DNA of 64,000 nt from the IMG/VR virus record IMGVR_UViG_3300036851_000176, positions 82,626 through 146,625 of that record; one strand, 5' to 3'. Origin of the DNA: a virus. The translations under genes were made by a program, and so were the position numbers. The notes under the pieces are model-generated. The model was not told where the DNA came from, did not search any database, and saw nothing but the letters and a program-made list of their open reading frames with translations. Position 1 is the first letter of the stretch; every line of letters starts with the position of its first letter. Of this stretch, positions 55,637 through 62,694 are shown piece by piece.

Positions 55637-55879
55637 GGATCACTCGATCGGGGGATTGTCCGCGAGGGCAATCCCGCCGATGAAAGAGAAGAACGGACAG
55701 CCGGTACCGAGACACCGGAGGACGGGAGTGGCCACTAGGCGACCCGTCGTTTCGCTCGATCGAGTTACCCCGTTTGAGCGATGTAAGGGGTCGGGTAGTG
55801 GCATCTCCCACTCTCGGCGCTCTCGGTGGCCGCTTTCCGCCTTACGCTCAGATCATCGGCCGAAACGATCGCGCGCATA
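55637..55879 (+). other. structured gene-poor stretch
   Basis: Starts with a palindrome (55639-55656) but the expected -10 reads only GATGAA. 55720-55805 has nested complementary blocks (CCACTA/TAGTGG, ACCCC/GGGGT, CTCGATCGAG) and is similar to 59895-59975. Probably a non-coding RNA; no convincing frame. Confidence 0.45.
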
Positions 55880-55930
55880 ATCACCCGTTCGAGGGTTTCG
55901 TTGTCGTGCCCTTACGTCGATACTAAGGGC
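55880..55930 (+). promoter_or_regulatory. palindrome-controlled leaderless promoter
   Basis: Palindrome 55880-55897 (ATCACCCGTTCGAGGGTT), 21 bases, GATACT (55919-55924), six bases, ATG 55931. Confidence 0.75.
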
Positions 55931-56251
55931 ATGGACTTCCGACTCTCATGCGGACACACTCGAACGGTCATGCCTTGGACCAACTGGTTCACGGTTATCC
56001 GCGAGGATTGCATGCGTTGCCACCTAGAGGGCAAGGCTGCGGCCAGGGTCGCCGCGACCTACAACCGTGGCGCTCATGAGGCGTTCGAGTTTCATGCGCC
56101 TAGGATCATCGCCGCGCGCAACGATAGCGCTGACTCGCGCGAACGTGCGCGCGGCATGGTCGCCGCTCTGCGCCGACACCGCGCGGCGTTCGAGGCGTGG
56201 AAGATCACCCGTTCGGGTGATGCAGAAGCACGGCCAAACGCCGATACTTAG
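55931..56251 (+). CDS. small zinc-binding protein, leaderless
   Basis: 106 residues. DFRLSCGHTRTVMPWTNW and REDCMRCHLEGKAAARVA supply Cys, His and Cys-x2-Cys-His ligands; the rest is helical and Arg-rich. Its end overlaps the next promoter. Confidence 0.65.
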   Translation: MDFRLSCGHTRTVMPWTNWFTVIREDCMRCHLEGKAAARVAATYNRGAHEAFEFHAPRIIAARNDSADSRERARGMVAALRRHRAAFEAWKITRSGDAEARPNADT

Positions 56252-56254
56252 AGC
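56204..56254 (+). promoter_or_regulatory. palindrome-controlled leaderless promoter
   Basis: Perfect palindrome 56204-56221 (ATCACCCGTTCGGGTGAT), 21 bases, GATACT (56243-56248), six bases, ATG 56255. Confidence 0.78.
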
Positions 56255-56464
56255 ATGGACGGAACACTCACACAGGAGGGCACCATGGTCTACACCTTCC
56301 GCATCGACTACGCGGACGGGACATTCTCGGTCGAGGATGTGACTCCCGAGGATGAAATGCTTGCGACCGCTTACTGGCAGGTTCGGCGCGGTCTCGTTGA
56401 GGGCGATTGGGTCTCGCTGATCGGCATGCGCGACCTTCGCCCGCAGGAAGCGCTGGCGTTCTGA
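56255..56464 (+). CDS. small hypothetical protein
   Basis: 69 residues from the leaderless ATG; an in-frame ATG at 56285 has AGGAGG upstream, so two starts are offered. VYTFRIDYADGTFSVEDVTP then a helical end. TGATG junction with the DUF2958 gene. Confidence 0.65.
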   Translation: MDGTLTQEGTMVYTFRIDYADGTFSVEDVTPEDEMLATAYWQVRRGLVEGDWVSLIGMRDLRPQEALAF

Positions 56465-56781
56465 TGCGGCGCGTCATGCTTCTCACACAGGAGAACAGGC
56501 GCGCGCTGCCTGCGCTGTACTCGCAGGACGGCAAGGGCATGGACGCAATTGCCCACGTCAAGATTTTTGATCCCTGCGGCCGGTTCACGTTCTACGTGAC
56601 CGAGTTTGACGGCGAGGATACGCTGTTCGGCTGGACGGTCTCGCCTCTCGGCGCTGACTGCGACGAACTAGGCTATGCCTCCCTCTCCGAGTTGGAGGCC
56701 GTCAAGGGTCGCCTGGGCATCGGTCTCGAACGGGATCGCTACTTCACTCCCGGACCTCTGAGCGCAGTCGTCGGCCAGTGA
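56464..56781 (+). CDS. DUF2958 protein
   Basis: 105 residues. MLLTQENRRALPALYSQDGK, AHVKIFDPCGRFTFYVTEFD, FGWTVSPLGADCDELGYASL and RDRYFTPGPLS match DUF2958, found on plasmids, integrative elements and phages; function unknown. Confidence 0.82.
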   Translation: MRRVMLLTQENRRALPALYSQDGKGMDAIAHVKIFDPCGRFTFYVTEFDGEDTLFGWTVSPLGADCDELGYASLSELEAVKGRLGIGLERDRYFTPGPLSAVVGQ

Positions 56782-56975
56782 TGCACGCGGCCGGAATCTG
56801 TCCCTGTTGCGAACCGCGCGACGGATGCCCCGAGTGCGGAGGGCAGGATCTTAGCTTCAACGGTCCGGGCTACCTGGCCGACCTGAGCGATGGGCAGCCG
56901 GATACGCCGCTTGTCTGCGAAGAGTGCGGCTGGACGGGCACCGAGGATGAAACCCTCAATCGGGTGATTGTGTAG
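56781..56975 (+). CDS. zinc-ribbon protein
   Basis: 64 residues, TGATG junction. CPCCEPRDGCPECGGQD and LVCEECGWTG: three CxxC-type knuckles. The end overlaps the next palindrome. Confidence 0.7.
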   Translation: MHAAGICPCCEPRDGCPECGGQDLSFNGPGYLADLSDGQPDTPLVCEECGWTGTEDETLNRVIV

Positions 56976-57002
56976 TCGGCGGTTTCCGTCGATACTCAGG
57001 GT
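56951..57002 (+). promoter_or_regulatory. palindrome-controlled leaderless promoter
   Basis: Palindrome 56951-56968 (AACCCTCAATCGGGTGAT) followed by TTG, 22 bases, GATACT (56991-56996), six bases, ATG 57003. Confidence 0.75.
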
Positions 57003-57176
57003 ATGAGGTCAACTACAACATACTTCGCAAAGAACGGAAACGTCTACGCGCGGACGCCTAACGGCATCGTCAAAGTAACTACGGCGATGCGCGCGAACGG
57101 ACGTGACCTGGCTCGTTTCGAGAAGGTTCTGAACATCGCACAGACTCAGACCCCTAGACGATTCCTGTCCTGGTAA
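57003..57176 (+). CDS. 57-residue protein, leaderless
   Basis: RSTTTYFAKNGNVYARTPNG then ANGRDLARFEKVLNIAQTQT. Small alpha/beta protein; no ribosome site, consistent with the leaderless promoter. Confidence 0.65.
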   Translation: MRSTTTYFAKNGNVYARTPNGIVKVTTAMRANGRDLARFEKVLNIAQTQTPRRFLSW

Positions 57177-57632
57177 GTGAAGGTCGAGACCCCCTTCGGA
57201 ACGCTTGCGGACGATACGCTCCCCTTCGAGGGCGAGCGGGTCCTAGTCGAGACTGCGCCGTGCGGCTGCAAGGCGTTCTCGGACGATACGGGCGTGCCGT
57301 GCGTGCTGCACGATCCTAACGGGCTGATGTTCCATATCGCTTTCGACCTTGGCGGCTGTCGCTTCTCCACGAAGCGCGCGACCCTCGCGCAGGCGCGCGA
57401 GTGCATCGCGAGCATGGACGCGCCGCAGGGCTATAGCAGCCACTCAGCCACGATCTACGAATGGCGCGCTCGCGCGGTTGACGGCAAGCCGTACCTGCAT
57501 ACGATCGAGCGGTACTGGTTCGGGGAGTTGGTTGACCCCTCTACGGCCGCACGCGCGCCGCTGTCGCCTCTGCTGGACTCAGACGACCCGGACTATGACC
57601 CTGACCTGTACGTGGCGCAGGTGGACGCATGA
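57177..57632 (+). CDS. hypothetical protein
   Basis: 151 residues, GTG start directly after the previous stop. CGCKAFSDDTGVPCVLHDPN has a Cys/His cluster; KPYLHTIERYWFGELVDPST later. No family. Confidence 0.65.
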   Translation: MKVETPFGTLADDTLPFEGERVLVETAPCGCKAFSDDTGVPCVLHDPNGLMFHIAFDLGGCRFSTKRATLAQARECIASMDAPQGYSSHSATIYEWRARAVDGKPYLHTIERYWFGELVDPSTAARAPLSPLLDSDDPDYDPDLYVAQVDA

Positions 57633-57823
57633 GGCAGAATCGCGCACCGTGGCAGACGATCCAAGGGCAGTCGCCCAGGGTCACGCGGCGACGGCCGGAC
57701 CGCCCAGGCAACGTCCAGGCGCGCGAGGGCTGCGACCGCTGCGAGTGCGGCTGCAAGTATTGGGAAAATGACCGCTGCATCGACTGCGGCGCACACGTCA
57801 GCATGGTCGAACTAGCGCGGTAA
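57629..57823 (+). CDS. zinc-ribbon protein
   Basis: 64 residues (ATGA). CDRCECGCKYWENDRCIDCG: seven ligand-type residues in 20, preceded by a basic N-terminus. Confidence 0.68.
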   Translation: MRQNRAPWQTIQGQSPRVTRRRPDRPGNVQAREGCDRCECGCKYWENDRCIDCGAHVSMVELAR

Positions 57824-57874
57824 ATCCCCCTTCTAGGGGATAGCATCGTCCGATGGGATGACGATAATGAGACT
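57824..57874 (+). promoter_or_regulatory. palindrome-controlled promoter of a structured RNA
   Basis: Palindrome 57824-57841 (ATCCCCCTTCTAGGGGAT), 21 bases, GATAAT (57863-57868), six bases, predicted start 57875. Unlike its sister promoters it is not followed by a start codon. Confidence 0.7.
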
Positions 57875-58500
57875 GTAAGCGAGATACGGAGTCAAGCGAA
57901 ACTCCCTCTGTCTCACCGGCCACCACCGAGGCCGGGGTTCAAGACTCAGTGAGAGGTCGGGTGGAAGAGAATGCCTCGATTTTGAGCGTCCGGGCATGCG
58001 CGGCTGTTGCCCCTAAGGTCACACCGCTTCAACCTACCCGGACCGCTCTCCAAGGATCGGACCACCCCGCATCGGGCAGCCGAGACTCCGCGACATACCC
58101 GCGTCGAGTCGGTTGCGGACGATCCTTAGAGAGCGGCGACACCGCTCCGACCGAACCTAATTAGTCGAGGCATGAGAGACACGCGAGCACCGTGAAGTAC
58201 CGTCGCAAGTAACCCTACGAAGCACCGCTGACGGCTAACGACCACGACTTTTCCGAGATAACGAATCCTGCCCAGGGCAAGCCATAGGTAACGCTCTGTT
58301 GCGCTATGCCTGCGCTACCCAAAGCGATTCTCCCCGAGTCAAGCGATCCCTGAATGAACGAGTGTGGAGGGCGAACGGTAAGGCGAGTGAAGCGGTAACA
58401 CGCGCGAGTCTGAGCCGAGAGGATTCCGGGAGTGCGCACGAACGGAGGATGGTAGGCGACGGCGGACGCGCGCTCGCGTGCCTCTCATGCCTCGGCCGAC
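57875..58500 (+). ncRNA. large structured non-coding RNA
   Basis: About 625 nt without a credible frame and with many complementary blocks. A 24-bp stem (58164-58187 with 58472-58495, one mismatch) encloses about 285 nt. A 16-17-bp stem (58042-58058 with 58120-58136) encloses 60 nt with its own CCGA-ACTC/GAGT-CGG stem. 57956-57964 pairs with 58033-58043. Local hairpins at 57916-57935 (CCGGCC/GGCCGG), 57992-58012 (GGGCA/TGCCC) and 58275-58312 (CATAG/CTATG). This is the size and style of ornate phage RNAs such as GOLLD and ROOL, but no family match could be tested. Confidence 0.7.
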
Positions 58501-58512
58501 GAAAGGAAATTC

Positions 58513-58689
58513 ATGCTCGAGCTTCTGGACGCACTTCGGCAGTTGAGCGACAATCGCTCAGCAGTCGATTCGGCGCTGACTTCTGCGATCTTCGCGATTG
58601 CGAAGGATCACGGCATCGGTGCAACCGAGTTGGACGGCAAGGCGAACGAACTTGCGCAGTACGGCGGCGCAGTCATCTACTACCCCTAG
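58513..58689 (+). CDS. 58-residue protein after the structured RNA
   Basis: LELLDALRQLSDNRSAVDSA then KDHGIGATELDGKANELAQY. GACGAAAGGAAATTC before the ATG. It follows the long closing stem of the RNA by 17 bases, so it may be expressed from the same transcript. Confidence 0.6.
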   Translation: MLELLDALRQLSDNRSAVDSALTSAIFAIAKDHGIGATELDGKANELAQYGGAVIYYP

Positions 58690-58696
58690 CAGGCTC

Positions 58697-58740
58697 TCGC
58701 GCGACTGGCTCTCGTCGGGTTCGATTCCCGAACGCGCGAA
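58697..58740 (+). other. tRNA-like minihelix (acceptor stem plus T arm)
   Basis: TCGCGCG and CGCGCGA pair; between them only 11 bases and a perfect T arm TCGGG-TTCGATT-CCCGA. D and anticodon arms are absent. Could be a tRNA-mimic end of the upstream RNA, a remnant, or an att-like core. Confidence 0.5.
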
Positions 58741-58896
58741 ATTTCCGGCCTACCAACGGCCTAATGAGCGTTGGCGCGTGGGCAACAGTACACCAGGACA
58801 CGCGGCGCATCGGAGTTGCATCGATCCGTTGCCACGGTAGGCCAACAAGTCTGCGCTACGGAGGGCACTCTACTCACTCCGGGTACCACGCGCGTC
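58741..58896 (+). other. base-paired stretch, probable RNA element
   Basis: GGCCTACC (58748) pairs with GGTAGGCC (58836), enclosing AACG/CGTT and GCGTG/CACGC stems. No frame. May extend the structured RNA region. Confidence 0.4.
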
Positions 58897-59277
58897 ATGC
58901 CTCGTAAGCCTCTGACGGCGGCTCGCCCCGCGATACTAGATCCCCCTCGCCATGCGCGCAGCGCGGCGGCTGTTCTCGGTCTCTATGGGTCGCTCCCATG
59001 GGCATCGGGACGCCGCGTCACTCTCTTCGAGGGCCGTAGACGTGCGATCGCATGCCCCTGCGCGTCCCTCGTAGCTTTCAAGGAAGCCCTGTCCCGGAAC
59101 GATCTTGCCCGGGATCTGAGCGCGCCCGTCCGCGCGCTCCTGGGACAGGGCGGTCGCTTTGCGGAGGCTGAGACCGTGGATACGCCAGTGGCGGACCGTA
59201 CACGGCCCACACAGATCCTCCGCAAACTTTCACTCGATCAAGGGATTGCGCGCGAGAGCGCCGCAGCCGATCGATAA
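58897..59277 (+). CDS. hypothetical protein
   Basis: 126 residues from ATG at 58897. RVTLFEGRRRAIACPCASLV, FKEALSRNDLARDLSAPVRA. Ribosome site is weak; codon use is coding-like. The C-terminus spans the palindrome at 59229. No family. Confidence 0.5.
   Translation: MPRKPLTAARPAILDPPRHARSAAAVLGLYGSLPWASGRRVTLFEGRRRAIACPCASLVAFKEALSRNDLARDLSAPVRALLGQGGRFAEAETVDTPVADRTRPTQILRKLSLDQGIARESAAADR
59229..59275 (+). promoter_or_regulatory. palindrome with weak promoter before second structured RNA
   Basis: Palindrome 59229-59246 (TTCACTCGATCAAGGGAT) followed by TTG; 22 bases on stands GATCGA, and GATAAG four bases later. Weaker than the other promoters. Confidence 0.45.
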
Positions 59278-59720
59278 GTCACGGCGATAGGAGTGGGGCA
59301 AGCGCCCGGAACACTCACAGCGGACGCGGCTGGATCGCCGTACAACCTTCCCCGAGGCTGATGGGAGCGCTTGCGGACGCTGAGCACCTAGGACAGCGGC
59401 CGGTTACTAGTGAAACCGTGCCCCGGACCTGCGGGTACCGGGGATCGCAAGCGACTCCCATGAGCTTCGGGCTCAGCCGAGACAAGAGGCATCCGAGGAT
59501 CGTGCGCGCGACGTTGGCGCGTTGCGAATCACCGTATCGCTTGGAGACTGACCAGCCATCGCTGGGTCCTCCGGGAGCATCCACGGCAGGTTACGACTGC
59601 CCACGATTTCCCGCCAGGATGCCTCTTGCCTCGGCGCAGGTCACAGGGTGGCATGTGGCAATCCTCGGCCACCGCGCTATCGACGCGCGGACTGAGCGCG
59701 AGTTAGGTCTCGTTCACCGC
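59276..59720 (+). ncRNA. second large structured RNA (candidate)
   Basis: TGGGAGCGCTTGCG (59359) pairs with CGCAAGCG-A-CTCCCA (59448), enclosing hairpins CGGTT/AACCG and CCCCGG/CCGGGG; GAGGCTGA/TCAGCC closes outside it. AAGAGGCATCC (59483) pairs with GGATGCCTCTT (59618) across about 125 nt. A 143-codon frame crosses the region but its sequence is constrained by the pairing and it is probably not translated, except perhaps near 59652-59760. Confidence 0.55.
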
Positions 59721-59731
59721 CTGCGTCGAGA

Positions 59732-59788
59732 ATCACTCAAACGGGTGATTGAAAAGCCCACGGAATTGCCGATAATGAGAGTACAGAG
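59732..59788 (+). promoter_or_regulatory. palindrome-controlled promoter without ATG
   Basis: Palindrome 59732-59749 (ATCACTCAAACGGGTGAT) followed by TGA, 21 bases, GATAAT (59771-59776), six bases, start near 59783. The next possible start codon is TTG at 59789. Confidence 0.7.
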
Positions 59789-59920
59789 TTGATCCAGACC
59801 ACAACCGAAGCGGCTCTCGCCAGAGAAGCAAGGCCAACCGTGAGGGGAAGATCAGCCAGAAAATCGAAAGCACCCAGGGCAGCGGCACCAACGCCGAGGA
59901 TGAGAGAGGCCACTAGGTGA
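59789..59920 (+). CDS. possible 43-residue basic protein
   Basis: TTG start six bases into the transcript; TTEAALAREARPTVRGRSAR then SKAPRAAAPTPRMREATR. Ala/Arg/Pro-rich. An untranslated RNA is the alternative. Confidence 0.35.
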   Translation: MIQTTTEAALAREARPTVRGRSARKSKAPRAAAPTPRMREATR

Positions 59921-59975
59921 CCCCTTGAAGCGCTCGATCTAGTTACCCCCGTTGAGACCCCTCGAAAGGGGGATG
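59895..59975 (+). repeat. copy of the element at 55720-55805
   Basis: GAGGCCACTAGGTGACCCC and CGCTCGATCTAGTTACCCC repeat the order and most bases of GTGGCCACTAGGCGACCCG and CGCTCGATCGAGTTACCCC at 55.73 kb. Both copies lie just before a palindrome-controlled promoter. Confidence 0.6.
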
Positions 59976-60007
59976 GTGCTGGTCGCCAGGAATCCGATAC
60001 TGAGGGC
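59957..60007 (+). promoter_or_regulatory. palindrome-controlled leaderless promoter
   Basis: Palindrome 59957-59974 (ACCCCTCGAAAGGGGGAT), 21 bases, GATACT (59996-60001), six bases, ATG 60008. Confidence 0.75.
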
Positions 60008-60139
60008 ATGCAGAAGAGAACGAAACCCGGCAAGTTCTACGTGATGGGCCGCAGGCTCCCGCTCACGGTCGCAGGCGAAGGCCGAGGACAAGGCGAAGCG
60101 GTCTCAGAAGCGACAGGGCGAGCGAGCATGGAAGCGTGA
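60008..60139 (+). CDS. 43-residue protein, leaderless
   Basis: QKRTKPGKFYVMGRRLPLTV then AGEGRGQGEAVSEATGRASM. Basic start. GTGA junction with the next small frame. Confidence 0.6.
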   Translation: MQKRTKPGKFYVMGRRLPLTVAGEGRGQGEAVSEATGRASMEA

Positions 60140-60226
60140 CCTTGGCTAGACGGTCGCGCAAGCATCGCGTCGTGCGCGTGACAGGCGGAAGGGTTGCCTT
60201 CACGAAACACAAGCCGCATCCCTGAC
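60137..60226 (+). CDS. 29-residue basic microprotein
   Basis: TLARRSRKHRVVRVTGGRVA then FTKHKPHP. Starts in a GTGA overlap. Very basic, probably nucleic-acid binding. Confidence 0.45.
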
Positions 60227-60232
60227 AATACC

Positions 60233-60661
60233 GTGGTGGCCGCTCTGCGGCTCCTAGCGCGCCATACGGACCTGGATAGGGTGATCGTCCACGTCAAGCG
60301 CGACGGCAACAGGCGGACGCTAGGACGGGCGTACAACGGCATCCCTAGCATCGCGAGTACCGAGGGTCTACAGCGCTGGCGCTGGCAGTACCTCATCGTG
60401 GTGACGGATGCCTCGTTCATTCGGACGCTGGCGCACGAAGCGCGGCACGTACAGCGCTACCGCGACGGCACGGACGAGAGGCAGCGCCGCGAGACCGGAC
60501 GCCGGACAGGGATGGAGGCAGACTGCGATTCGTTCGGCGCATGGTTCGATCGGATCTGGCAGGAGCACAAGACTACCCTTTCGGGGGATGCAGTCGTCCG
60601 ATCCATAGCCGATAATGAGTGTATGGAATCATCCACAAACACAGGAGGCACCACCGTATGA
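60233..60661 (+). CDS. HExxH zinc-metallopeptidase-like protein
   Basis: About 142 residues from GTG at 60233. FIRTLAHEARHVQRYRDG carries HEARH (HExxH), and MEADCDSFGAWFDRIW 30 residues later offers a Glu third ligand, a gluzincin-like layout. The last 12 codons lie downstream of the rIIA promoter and end in an ATGA overlap with rIIA. Confidence 0.65.
   Translation: MVAALRLLARHTDLDRVIVHVKRDGNRRTLGRAYNGIPSIASTEGLQRWRWQYLIVVTDASFIRTLAHEARHVQRYRDGTDERQRRETGRRTGMEADCDSFGAWFDRIWQEHKTTLSGDAVVRSIADNECMESSTNTGGTTV
60572..60622 (+). promoter_or_regulatory. palindrome-controlled promoter of rIIA
   Basis: Palindrome 60572-60589 (ACTACCCTTTCGGGGGAT), 21 bases, GATAAT (60611-60616), six bases, ATG 60623, which opens a 12-codon leader frame ending on the rIIA start. 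Confidence 0.75.
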
Positions 60662-62694
60662 AGCCACAGACCCGCGTGAGGGACTACGCGAGCAACGTAC
60701 AGGGCGAGGACGTGAAAATGTCCATCGACGAGTCCGCGCTGTCCCACATCATGAGCGTCCTGACGGACCTCTACTCCGACACGGAAATGGCCGTGATCCG
60801 CGAGTATGCGACCAACGCGCTGGATGCCCACGTCGAGGCAGGCGTGAGCCGACCGATCGAAATTAGTCTCCCCACGGCACTCTCTCCGTTCTTCAAGATC
60901 CGCGACTTCGGCACAGGTCTCAACGCCGAGGACATTCGCGAGATTTACTCGCGCTACGGCACGAGCACGAAGCGCGCGAGCAACGATGTTATCGGCATGC
61001 TTGGTCTCGGCTGCAAGTCTGCCCTGACCTACTCGGACCAGTTCACGGTCACGTCCACGAAGGCAGGCCGGACGATTCAGGTCTTGGTCTCGCGCGACGA
61101 GGATGGAGCAGGCAGCATGACCATCGTGTCCGACACAGCCGACGATCGGGAGCAGGGCACCGAAATCATCGTGCCGGTCAAGCGGCACAACGGATTCGAG
61201 ACCAAGAGCGCATCGTTCTTCCGGTTCTGGAAGGACGGCACGGTTCTCGTCAACGGCGAGGCTCCGTCGCGCATCGATGGTCTCTGGCTCAATGACGACA
61301 AGACCCTGCTCCTGACGCGCGACTCGGACAAGAATGTCGTCGTCATGGGCAACGTGGCCTACCCGTTCCTGGACGACGTGGAAGTGCCGACCTACGGCGG
61401 CTCCTACTCGAACCGCTATCACATCGTTGCCTTTGTCGGCATCGGTGAGGTTGCCTTCACGCCGAGCCGCGAGGCTTTGCAGGCGACGAAGCAGACCCGC
61501 GAGGCTCTGCGGACGATCATCGACGGCGTTGCCAAGGCGAGGGACGCGGCCGTGGTGAAGCAGGTTGCAGCGGCGAAGGATGCCGCCGAGGCCGTGAATC
61601 TATTGCAGATGGGCCGCGACCTTGGCTTCAAGGGCGATGCTCACTTCAAGGGCAAGGTCGTCCCGCTTCGCTTCGACCGGACGCCCAAGGTCAAGGGACC
61701 GGACGGCCAGATGGTCATTGACCGCCATGGCATGAACGATCCGAAAGAGAGCAAGCGCAGCTTCCTGTACTCAGGTGGGCGTTATGCCAAGGTCAACGGC
61801 GATCGTTCCTGGTCCATCGATTTCACCGACTCGAAGATGTGGTTTGAGGGCTTCACGGCGAAGCAACTCTCGCCGGTCAAGCGCGAGAAGATCGCGCTCT
61901 GGCTCCACTCGAAGGGTCTCGACCACGGCTCAATGGTGTTCGTGGACACGCTCTCAACCGATGAGCGCTTCTGGCTCAACGGTTCGATCCACCAGTGGGA
62001 CGATGTTGAGGCGATGGAGATTCCGAAGGATCATCGCCCCGAGGTCCCTGGACTCGGCCGACCGCGCGGAAGTTACACGGCGATCGTGGACGGCACACAG
62101 ATGGAGGTCCAGGCTGCGGACATTGACACGTCCAAGCCGGTCATTTGGATGCACGGCAATCAGTATCACCTGAGCGGCAACAAGGCGCTACAGACCGGCG
62201 TAGTCAATCGCAACGTGGGCACGATCGTCGCCCTGAGCGAGAACCGTATCCCCAAGTTCCAGCGTGACTTCCCCATGGCCGTCGAAGTTGACGCGCAGGC
62301 CAAGGCAAACGCTCAAGCGTGGGAAGCGGCGCAGTCCGAAGAGGACAAGGAAGCGTTTGCGTTCCAGCATGCACACCGCGACTCGGCAGCGAAGTTGAAG
62401 GGTCTCGATCCCCTCAGGGTCAAGGACCCCGCTGTCAAACGTGGCATCGAGTTGTCTCAGCGCAACGTGACTGCCTACAGCACGGCGCGCAACAAATTCG
62501 GAGTGTACCTTGACGGCTGGTACAACGATGTCAAGTCCAAGACCCCCGACCCGCTGGTGGCCTACCCCCTGATCCTTTTCAGCGGCTACGGCTACTCCCC
62601 CTCGAAACACGATGAACACAGCTACCTATACCTTAACACCGTCTACGCGGCGGCTCAGGCCGTCGCGCAGGCCCGAAAGGACGTGGCAGCGTGA
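60658..62694 (+). CDS. rIIA: rIIA-like protein (GHKL ATPase)
   Basis: 678 residues from ATG at 60658, with AGGAGG nine bases upstream. GHKL boxes: REYATNALDAHVEAG (N box), FKIRDFGTGLNAEDI (G1), GMLGLGCKSALTYSDQFTV (G2). N-terminal ATPase domain like T4 rIIA, then a long domain of unknown fold. T4 rIIA/B act at the membrane in lysis control and against the Rex exclusion system; here they sit together as in T4. Confidence 0.82.
   Translation: MKPQTRVRDYASNVQGEDVKMSIDESALSHIMSVLTDLYSDTEMAVIREYATNALDAHVEAGVSRPIEISLPTALSPFFKIRDFGTGLNAEDIREIYSRYGTSTKRASNDVIGMLGLGCKSALTYSDQFTVTSTKAGRTIQVLVSRDEDGAGSMTIVSDTADDREQGTEIIVPVKRHNGFETKSASFFRFWKDGTVLVNGEAPSRIDGLWLNDDKTLLLTRDSDKNVVVMGNVAYPFLDDVEVPTYGGSYSNRYHIVAFVGIGEVAFTPSREALQATKQTREALRTIIDGVAKARDAAVVKQVAAAKDAAEAVNLLQMGRDLGFKGDAHFKGKVVPLRFDRTPKVKGPDGQMVIDRHGMNDPKESKRSFLYSGGRYAKVNGDRSWSIDFTDSKMWFEGFTAKQLSPVKREKIALWLHSKGLDHGSMVFVDTLSTDERFWLNGSIHQWDDVEAMEIPKDHRPEVPGLGRPRGSYTAIVDGTQMEVQAADIDTSKPVIWMHGNQYHLSGNKALQTGVVNRNVGTIVALSENRIPKFQRDFPMAVEVDAQAKANAQAWEAAQSEEDKEAFAFQHAHRDSAAKLKGLDPLRVKDPAVKRGIELSQRNVTAYSTARNKFGVYLDGWYNDVKSKTPDPLVAYPLILFSGYGYSPSKHDEHSYLYLNTVYAAAQAVAQARKDVAA

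Noticed and set aside
58697-58740. Phage attachment site (attP)
   Set aside because: The segment resembles a tRNA 3' half, but there is no integrase in the window and the acceptor stem pairs internally, so a tRNA-like element is more likely. Kept as a secondary option.
59361-59792. 143-codon plus-strand gene
   Set aside because: The frame runs through long perfect stems, has no ribosome site or leaderless promoter at its start, and lacks protein character; a structured RNA explains it better, except possibly at its 3' end.
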